From positions 1 to 31,455 of the forward strand of contig CAYFJO010000085.1 in the NCBI GenBank assembly GCA_964343305.1: DNA of 31,455 bases, in the 5' to 3' direction. Source of the DNA: CAYFJO01 sp964343305. Its GTDB lineage: Bacteria > Planctomycetota > Planctomycetia > Pirellulales > Pirellulaceae. Every line of letters begins with the position of its first letter. Within the stretch, counting starts at the first letter, position 1. Positions 26,101-31,455 of this stretch are shown here, piece by piece. The notes under the pieces were generated by a model. That model made no database searches. It saw only the letters and a program-made list of their open reading frames with translations, and was not told where the DNA came from. The position numbers and the translations under genes are program-made.

Positions 26101-28217
26101 CCACCATCGGCCTGCTTCGCTACCACACGCAAGCGAGAGCAATGGCCACCGTCTACTGGCACTGGTTTGGCGACAAAAAAGAGAAGAACTTGATCGCCGC
26201 CAAGCTGTCTGGCTTCGGTTCGATCGGCGAGCTTTTCTCCGCCACGACAACGCAGCAAGGCTACATCACCGAACTAACGGGATTGCTCGAATCGTTCGCC
26301 GACGATTCGGGTTTGTTCCCCGCATCCCTCGCTGCCGAAGCTGCCGAGTATCTTTTCTGCGAACTTACGGAAATCGACGACTTCGTCACTAGCCACGTCG
26401 CCGCCGAGATGCACGACGGCTTCCAAACGCACCTCAAGGCGAGCGGTTACACCGAGAAGTTCAAAACATCCCTGAAGTCCGTCCACCGAGAAATGGCCAG
26501 TTGTTTCACGTTGGCCCGCGATTGGGTTAAGGCGTTCCTCGAAGGTCGCACGGGACAGCCGTTTGCGATCGACCAAAACGACTACATCGACGAAGTTGCC
26601 ACGCTGCTGGTCCTCGGCAAAATAAACCGCAACCAAATTGTCGAGGCACATGTCACGCAAGAACTCACTGGCATGGTCGGCTCACACGCGGTGATCGATG
26701 GCGGCCGGTATCTGCTAAACTACAACCAGTTCACTCACAAGCTGGCGACCTACTGCGACACCGTCGTCCCGCAGTTCCGCCGCTACATCGACCTGAAAAA
26801 AGAAATCGTCGAATCGGCGCGGCACGATGTACGCCTTGACGAGTTCCGCCCCCGAGTACTCACGTCGTTCGTCCGCAACCGCTTGATCGACCAGGTCTAC
26901 CTGCCGCTGATAGGCGACAACCTGGCGAAACAAATTGGCGTGGTTGGTGAAGGAAAACGAACCGACTTGATGGGCCTGCTGCTGCTCGTCTCGCCGCCCG
27001 GTTACGGCAAAACGACGTTGATGGAGTACATCGCCAACCGCCTGGGCATCATCTTCATGAAGATCAACGGCCCGGCGCTGGGCCACGAAGTCACGTCGCT
27101 CGACCCGTCGGCCGCTCCCAACGCTGGCGCTCGCGAAGAAGTCGAAAAGCTGAACCTCGCCCTCGAGATGGGCGACAACGTGATGCTGTACCTCGACGAC
27201 ATCCAGCACTGCAACACTGAGTTCCTGCAAAAATTCATCTCGCTCTGCGACGCCCAAAGAAAAATCGAAGGCGTCTACAAAGGCCGCACGCGAACCTACG
27301 ACCTGCGCGGCCGCAAAGTGGTCGTCGTGATGGCCGGCAACCCGTACACCGAGAGCGGCGAGAAATTCCAAATCCCCGACATGCTCGCCAACCGAGCCGA
27401 CGTCTACAACCTGGGCGAAATCATCGGCGACACCGCCGACGCCTTCGAAATGAGCTACCTGGAAAACTCGCTCACATCGAATCCCGCGTTAAACAAACTA
27501 GCCAGCCGCAGCCAAAAAGACGTCTACGAAATCATCCGCCTGGCCCAGCGCGAAGACGCCGAAGGAGCCGACCTTGAGGGCAACTATTCGCTCGAAGAAC
27601 TAAACGAAATGGTCGCCGTGATGCGCAAGTTGATGCAAGTCCGCGACGTAGTCCTGTCGGTCAACCGCCAATATATAGAAAGCGCGAGTCAGTCGGACGA
27701 ATACCGCACCGAGCCCGCCTTCAAGTTGCAAGGTTCGTATCGAAACATGAACCGAATCGCCGAAAAAGTCGTCCCCATCATGAACGACGCGGAGCTACAA
27801 ACGCTAATCGTAAGCAACTACGAAAACGACTCGCAGACTTTAACATCCGACAACGAAGCCAACATGCTCAAATTCAAAGAGCTAATCGACATCCTAACCA
27901 AGTCAGAGTCAGACCGCTGGACCAACATCAAGAAGACTTTCCAACAAAACACAAAGCTAAAAGGCGTAGGAGCCGAAGACCAATTCGGCCAAGTCATCAT
28001 CCAACTAAGCTCCTTCAGCGAAGGCCTAAACAACATCGGCACTGCATTGAAGGACGGCATCAGCCATCTCTCCAATGGCACGTCGACACCAAAGGAAGAC
28101 AAAGTCGGCGAACTGATCGACAACATCCGCTCTCTCAAAGGCGGATTGGATGAGATTAGTGGCGTTCTCAACGCTGGCCTAGACAAGATGTCTTCAGGCA
28201 GTAAGCCAGACCAGTAA
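23109..28217 (+). CDS. Giant AAA+ ATPase ('DNA repair ATPase' type) linked to flotillin
   Basis: 1702 residues, no signal peptide. The N-terminal third (about 20-480) starts with YEIIRNRLNSHGKELRLRLD and TEHNCVPRDMVSIG, a conserved opening of proteins annotated as 'DNA repair ATPase', followed by a beta-rich propeller-like region. Residues about 520-900 are largely helical/coiled coil. A second helical region reaches about 1250. A single AAA+ module spans about 1285-1480: Walker A SPPGYGKTTL (Gly1298-Thr1302), Walker B MLYLDDIQ (Asp1363-Asp1364) and sensor VVVMAGNPYTESG. The C-terminal 200 residues are helical. The 'DNA repair' name is inherited; no DNA-binding motif is visible. Position after yqiJ-yqiK suggests work with the flotillin assembly at the membrane. 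The ribosome binding site is weak. Confidence 0.85.
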   Translation: MSQELENNAESAEQQTQLESGTYEIIRNRLNSHGKELRLRLDKLNHSRKEVFGSIEMTLRGTERITTEHNCVPRDMVSIGSQLLFGYNIHFGLKTETHLKDVFSVYKFSENAFHEKPLDLINDEQFLRDFKEVYRYYKNAEFAKFFVTGVHLYMVFRVGQNAGDIKSFKWAIHGDSLAYMDNRSDHEVRFPPQHEFEWTRTTRDMHHFGEHPHISIEDRVFVETIGGDLTIKIENSTESGEGVYEEPVENVDQTLDDAEIYYACVGNIVLLKIRPYQEKDFRYIVYNEKIQRCRRLDSIAHACVLLPDDQGLVFSNGYYLQNGEHKTFESGLTDMLYERRLAAPNGEDFLFVFYNRLSGTYVLLPYNLIEQRVDTPIICHGSTLFNAGEMICFKSQDEAAKHHAIQIWQTPYVGEDFVPHTNTDSFLYKIGNRDIVRGMAECHEVLKLIDKEDTYANLYVDIVKESGDIIDSYFWIDSPQTHNLKEPLVEIRGAATSAIDEFDKVVRVKQNTSRQTNDVTKQTREIVETVHHRRFEHIDEFVNSLGDLRRIRGDIISLRDLRYVDTALVESLETEVAEHAEKLSHRCVEFLLDPNALTPYQQGVEAEAAKIDKLTKVTDAKKVEEDIATSAAELEMLIEIVSNLKIDDATHRTTIIDNISAIFATVNQARAGLKTKTKELMSVEGVAEFNSQMKLMNQSVVNYLDICDTPDKCEEFLTKIMIQLEELEGRFAEFDEFVIQLTEKREEIYNAFETRKLALVEARNKRASSLMSAAERILKGIKTRVDSLESVNDINGYFASDLMIEKIRDIVDQLGELDDTVKVDDIQSQLKTIREDAVRQLKDRQDLFVGGENVIQFGNHRFSVNVQQLDLTTVLRDNQMYLHLTGTDFFEPIEHEELNSMRDIWQQEVISENREVYRAEYLAFQLFAAFSAVVGSPDPTTGPTEGLPSIAEFLKQDNEQQLATVQRFMGPRYTEAYSKGVHDHDACRIIKSLLRMKTTIGLLRYHTQARAMATVYWHWFGDKKEKNLIAAKLSGFGSIGELFSATTTQQGYITELTGLLESFADDSGLFPASLAAEAAEYLFCELTEIDDFVTSHVAAEMHDGFQTHLKASGYTEKFKTSLKSVHREMASCFTLARDWVKAFLEGRTGQPFAIDQNDYIDEVATLLVLGKINRNQIVEAHVTQELTGMVGSHAVIDGGRYLLNYNQFTHKLATYCDTVVPQFRRYIDLKKEIVESARHDVRLDEFRPRVLTSFVRNRLIDQVYLPLIGDNLAKQIGVVGEGKRTDLMGLLLLVSPPGYGKTTLMEYIANRLGIIFMKINGPALGHEVTSLDPSAAPNAGAREEVEKLNLALEMGDNVMLYLDDIQHCNTEFLQKFISLCDAQRKIEGVYKGRTRTYDLRGRKVVVVMAGNPYTESGEKFQIPDMLANRADVYNLGEIIGDTADAFEMSYLENSLTSNPALNKLASRSQKDVYEIIRLAQREDAEGADLEGNYSLEELNEMVAVMRKLMQVRDVVLSVNRQYIESASQSDEYRTEPAFKLQGSYRNMNRIAEKVVPIMNDAELQTLIVSNYENDSQTLTSDNEANMLKFKELIDILTKSESDRWTNIKKTFQQNTKLKGVGAEDQFGQVIIQLSSFSEGLNNIGTALKDGISHLSNGTSTPKEDKVGELIDNIRSLKGGLDEISGVLNAGLDKMSSGSKPDQ

Positions 28218-28226
28218 TATGTAATT

Positions 28227-28874
28227 TCAAAACTGCGTCTGAAGATGTGTTACCGAAAGCCGACTGACAAAATCCTTAAATTGCTTTTTCATGATTGCTT
28301 TAGTGCCGTCGACGCTGACGCCTAAATGCTTTGCAAACTCTTCAAATCCGTCCTTTTTCAGATCTTTGTACGCCTTGTCGGCGACGGTCAAGATGCGATC
28401 TACGTTGTCAGTTGTAACTCGATCCATAAGCACTTTTATCTCTAAAGCCGCTTCTCTCGCTGCCACGAGTTCGCGATCACGCGCTGATGGTGGCACGACT
28501 CTCCCTGAAGACTCTATCCATTCACAAATTGCATCAACTATTTCTTCCCTCGATCCAGACAACTCAATACCTAACTTCTTCCCAACTTTTCCAAGATCGG
28601 AAATTGACAGCTTCCGAAAATCATCGACAAACGTAGGCACAGTCTCACTGGATTGTCGCTCGCACAATGATTTCGCGCGACTCGCAATTACCGGAACAGT
28701 TGTTCGAGATGCCTTTACGAGTGCGTTAATCTGTTTTGCGATTTGTGGAAGGGATTCGCCAGGAAACTCGTTCAAGATGTCGCGAATCGCGCGGATACTC
28801 TTTTGAGCTGACGAAGAAAGGCACGGTTCCAAGTCGAGCAACTTCGTCAAAAAATCATCTTGGCTGGATTGCAT
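28227..28874 (-). CDS. Small helical protein with two SAP-like motifs, partner of ParA-like ATPase
   Basis: 215 residues, no family recognised. It is almost entirely helical. Two segments look alike and resemble SAP/Rho-N-type helix-turn-helix units that bind nucleic acid: residues 90-120 (LSISDLGKVGKKLGIELSGS and on) and 177-206 (FEEFAKHLGVSVDGTKAIMK and on). Both have the pattern helix, LG(I/V), small-residue turn, then helix. This resemblance is by eye only. It begins three bases after the ParA-like gene's stop, with GGAG seven bases before its ATG, so the two form an operon. It could be the DNA-binding partner of the ATPase. Its AT-rich codon use differs from the genes to the left. Convergent with the giant ATPase gene. 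Confidence 0.75.
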   Translation of the reverse strand: MQSSQDDFLTKLLDLEPCLSSSAQKSIRAIRDILNEFPGESLPQIAKQINALVKASRTTVPVIASRAKSLCERQSSETVPTFVDDFRKLSISDLGKVGKKLGIELSGSREEIVDAICEWIESSGRVVPPSARDRELVAAREAALEIKVLMDRVTTDNVDRILTVADKAYKDLKKDGFEEFAKHLGVSVDGTKAIMKKQFKDFVSRLSVTHLQTQF

Positions 28875-28877
28875 AAC

Positions 28878-30260
28878 CTATCTCCAAACTGCTTGCGAAA
28901 CGCGACCCAATAATTCGTTTGCCATCCCTCGATATATATTGTGGCCATCTTTGCAAGTACCAAGAGGCTCACTTCCCTCTGCATAAGTGGGTATCAATGG
29001 ACTTTCAAAAACAGTGTGCTCAAGAATTCCATCTCGAGCAAAATCGTATGGGTGGATGGACGCTTGAAGGCGCTCGAATTGCCGCTTCTCAAGTTTTGTT
29101 AACTTCTTGATCGTTCCCTCGTGGTATCTTGCCTTGTTGATTGCGATCCCAGCCAGCTCAGTGTTGAATGAATTCAAGCCGCGCAGCTTCTTAAGCCAAT
29201 TCAAAGTTCTGGGAATTGCATCAACGTCATTGGGGTGAAGTGTGGTAGGAATTAGGACAAAGTCGGATGCAAATAGAGCGTTAATTGATGAAGTTGTTAA
29301 TCGCGGTGGGCAGTCAAAGAATACTAAGTCGAAGTTTTTGAATATGTAATCACTGTGAAACAATTTACGATGAAAATACCTAACTTCTACTTCGTTCAAA
29401 ACAAATCGAGCTTGTTGACGAAAGTCGTTTTTTTCTAATCGCTCGCTAGAAACGATTGCTCGTGCCATTTCCAGCGTCGCTGGAACTGGGGCAATCAGGT
29501 CGGCAAAGAGTTCGTCGGTATCTTGCGGAGTGCCGTCAATAAGGCGAGCCGATGTTAGCTCCTTGTCTTCTTTTCGATCGCGCCGATGCCTTAAATCGCG
29601 ATCCTCAACACAGCTATTTGTGAGTGTTCCTTGAAAGTCCAAATCAACTATGAGAACACTTAGCTTATTGCCCGTTATTCCTGTCGCAAACGCAGAGCCA
29701 AGATTGCCAACTAAGGTTGTTTTTCCTACCCCACCCTTTAAATTCTGGACGGCAATAAACTTGGTTTCTTTTTTTCTATCATTGAAAGCAGTGATATCTG
29801 GCGGTTCTGATTCGCCTTTGTGATTGTCGACCCATACATCGGAGTCAACCGACTGAAGCTTTTCAAATCTCTCTTCTAGGTCATCGCGCTCAGCCTTTAC
29901 ATTTCGTATGATCCTTTTTGCTTTTTGTATTTGTGTGACGGCGTGGTTGAATTTGCCCTTTATTTCACCGGACTCGACAACCAGATCTTCATACTTTTCC
30001 TCGAGGTGGTCTTTCTCAAGTTGCAGCTTGTCAAGCATTAGCTGCTTTTTCTCGCAATCAGACCTGAGATGACCCAAGTTATTGTTGAGTCGCCACTTTC
30101 GATACAGCAAGTAGGCAACTGTAAAAATGAGTGCAGTTAGAATCGCGAACTGAAGCAGTGGATGTAATCCAGAAAAAAGCCGTTCCACCAAGTTTGTTAG
30201 AAAATCCATCGCTACACCCCACTTTTTTGACCATATTTCGGCGACTATTCGCCCGTTCAT
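28878..30260 (-). CDS. Membrane-anchored coiled-coil ParA-like ATPase
   Basis: 460 residues from ATG 30258-30260. ATG at 30212 (giving 444 residues) is an alternative closer to the hydrophobic segment. A membrane segment spans about 36-53 (LLQFAILTALIFTVAYLL), then a coiled coil (64-138) and a linker. The ParA/MinD-family domain covers about 165-455: deviant Walker A KGGVGKTT (175-182), Walker A' DLDFQGTLT and Walker B LVFFDCPPRL. ParA proteins dimerise with ATP and position DNA or protein cargo. A fixed membrane anchor with a coiled-coil stalk is unusual, since most are soluble or use amphipathic tails. The next gene is a likely DNA-binding partner. AT-rich composition suggests transfer. Plasmid partition, chromosome tethering and phage defence are all possible roles. 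Confidence 0.85.
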   Translation of the reverse strand: MNGRIVAEIWSKKWGVAMDFLTNLVERLFSGLHPLLQFAILTALIFTVAYLLYRKWRLNNNLGHLRSDCEKKQLMLDKLQLEKDHLEEKYEDLVVESGEIKGKFNHAVTQIQKAKRIIRNVKAERDDLEERFEKLQSVDSDVWVDNHKGESEPPDITAFNDRKKETKFIAVQNLKGGVGKTTLVGNLGSAFATGITGNKLSVLIVDLDFQGTLTNSCVEDRDLRHRRDRKEDKELTSARLIDGTPQDTDELFADLIAPVPATLEMARAIVSSERLEKNDFRQQARFVLNEVEVRYFHRKLFHSDYIFKNFDLVFFDCPPRLTTSSINALFASDFVLIPTTLHPNDVDAIPRTLNWLKKLRGLNSFNTELAGIAINKARYHEGTIKKLTKLEKRQFERLQASIHPYDFARDGILEHTVFESPLIPTYAEGSEPLGTCKDGHNIYRGMANELLGRVSQAVWR

Positions 30261-30457
30261 GGTGGCCTAGAAAGCAAGTAATGTCAACGATTCAGACAGG
30301 TTTTCCGCAAATGGAAGTTGAGGCAATTCAGACAATCTTTGCCGACGAAAATCTCCCACGAAATAGCCATCTTGTGGGACACAATCGATTTTCAAAAATC
30401 GTGTTCAATGCGTTTATTTCTTGTCACATTTATGCAATGGCTCGCACATACTCTTGA

Positions 30458-30976
30458 ATGCAGACTCAACAAACCAAGAGTAAATCTAAGATGCAATCTC
30501 TCAATGAAGCCAACACATTGACCGACGACCAATTGGTCATGCAAAGTCTTGCCGGCGATCGGGAAGCATTTGCTGCGATTGTGGATCGATATAAGGGGTT
30601 GGTTTCTGGCATGCTCTATAGTCGGTGTCACGGGAATTTGGATCGTAGTGAAGAACTTGCTCAAGAAACTTTTGTAATTGCTTGGCAGAAGCTCGCCAGT
30701 CTTCAGAATGCGAGTCGGCTCAGTTCTTGGTTGTGTGGGATTGCGCGCAATGTTGCTTTGGAAGCGGACCGAAAAGAGCGGCGTGTTGAGCATGGGCACG
30801 AGTTAGCGGAGTTTGCATCCGATGACCAGGAGCCATCGCAAAAGCTGGTGACAGCCGAACATCAGAAACTGTTGTGGGGGTCGCTTGAAGCATTGCCGGA
30901 GAAATATCGCGAGCCGCTGGTGCTGTTCTATCGCCACCAAAAGAACACGGCTGAAGTCGCGCACGAATTAAAATAA
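30458..30976 (+). pseudogene. ECF sigma factor truncated in region 4
   Basis: 172 codons (a start at 30491 is also possible). Region 2 is complete: DREAFAAIVDRYKGLVSGML, EELAQETFVIAWQKLA, SRLSSWLCGIARNVALE. Region 4 begins (LWGSLEALPEKYREPLVLFY, TAEVAHELK) but stops at TAA 30974-30976, just where the DNA-recognition helix (normally LSEDAVKQRL and on) should follow. The next bases in any frame do not continue the family sequence. Without this helix it should not recognise a -35 element. I call it a 3'-truncated gene, probably inactive or acting dominantly through region 2. No anti-sigma gene follows. Confidence 0.7.
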
Positions 30977-30997
30977 GGAAGGAAGTGCGTTGAAAAA

Positions 30998-31033
30998 ACA
31001 AGCGACCTGCGCTTTTCAACACAGGTCGCTTGT
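30998..31033 (-). terminator. Rho-independent terminator
   Basis: Perfect 12-bp stem (30998-31009 with 31022-31033, ACAAGCGACCTG and complement), 12-base loop, and a U tract on the minus strand (plus-strand A run 30993-30998). It lies 23 bases past the stop of the minus-strand gene ending at 31056 and is well placed to end its transcript. It also sits just after the truncated sigma gene. Confidence 0.85.
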
Positions 31034-31055
31034 GGATTGGGAGTGAATTCAGTTG

Positions 31056-31400
31056 TTATTGATTAACGCCGAAGCGGATGAAGGCACCGCCCAGGCTCAG
31101 ATCTTTCAATTGGTGGACGTTTTGTCCCTCTTGGTGCGAATCCGAAAAGGTTCGACCGTCGACCAGATTGAAATAATGCGACATCTCGATGCCAGCGCCG
31201 AAATTTAACTCGTATGAACCGACTTGGCGTGTGTAGTTGACAGCGGCTGTGATGTCCATCATGGGCGAAACGACTGTCTCCGTGTTGCGAACGTCGGTCG
31301 GAACGCCTGGCTCGTCATCGGGAATGAAGATTCGTGTCCGAGAGACACCCATCATCATCCCGCCATTTCCAGCCATGCGGATACTGAGCGAGTTGGTCAA
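31056..31400 (-). pseudogene. C-terminal part of an outer-membrane beta-barrel protein
   Basis: The last 114 residues alternate polar and hydrophobic positions as in beta strands (SPMMDITAAVNYTRQ, SYELNFGAGIEMSHYFNL) and end GGAFIRFGVNQ, like the closing strand of planctomycete outer-membrane barrels (Lpg1974/BBP7-like, assignment tentative). The frame stays protein-like upstream (KTVPLYLTNSLSIRMAG), but a TAG at 31446-31448 blocks it with no ATG between. The upstream barrel is therefore missing or frameshifted here. It has its own terminator, so the downstream end is intact. The window edge prevents a firm decision between a broken gene and a sequence error. Confidence 0.55.
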
Positions 31401-31455
31401 ATATAGCGGGACCGTTTTGAGAATTCCTAGTTTACGAAGATTGTTCTAGCGTAGG

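Overview
The window looks like chromosomal DNA from a planctomycete of the Pirellulales type. This rests on the gene repertoire and on the abundance of small palindromic repeats, not on any marker gene. Relevant genes are FG-GAP/ASPIC-UnbV proteins fused to thioredoxin and TPR modules, an NPCBM-type protein, a Tat-signal sugar isomerase/epimerase, and a proline-alanine-rich membrane protein with a squalene-cyclase-like barrel. Most genes are moderately GC-rich. A stretch at about 28.2-30.5 kb is visibly more AT-rich.

Layout. 1-3.1 kb: one long FG-GAP/ASPIC/thioredoxin/TPR reading frame interrupted only by an in-frame TGA at 882-884. The TGA sits at the base of a hairpin resembling a bacterial SECIS element, so this is a candidate selenoprotein and the main discovery of the window. 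3.2-9 kb: a TIM-barrel sugar isomerase-like protein, a BON-domain protein, a desaturase resembling eukaryotic dihydroceramide desaturases, an NPCBM-like secreted protein and a DNase I-like exported nuclease, separated by palindromic or MITE-like elements. 9.2-11 kb: a planctomycete-style anchored terpenoid-cyclase-fold protein with a hexapeptide repeat tract. 11.5-15.9 kb: bL33, RecJ and protein-isoaspartate methyltransferase on the plus strand, then an SDR and a DnaJ-zinc-finger/pseudo-receiver protein on the minus strand. 15.9-17.1 kb: a gene-poor stretch with three hairpins and possible gene remnants. 17.1-19.9 kb: an S9 peptidase converging with a kynurenine-formamidase-like cyclase.

20.1-28.2 kb: a plus-strand membrane-stress type cluster: a YqiJ-like OB-fold membrane protein, a YqiK-like flotillin and a 1702-residue AAA+ ATPase of the kind often labelled 'DNA repair ATPase'. 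Converging on it (28.2-30.3 kb) is an AT-rich two-gene operon: a membrane-anchored coiled-coil ParA-like ATPase followed by a small helical protein with two SAP-like motifs. It may be an acquired DNA-segregation or defence-like module. The right end carries an ECF sigma factor cut short in region 4 and the C-terminal piece of an outer-membrane barrel protein. Both look broken.

All calls come from reading the sequence by eye. No homology search, folding program or composition calculation was run.
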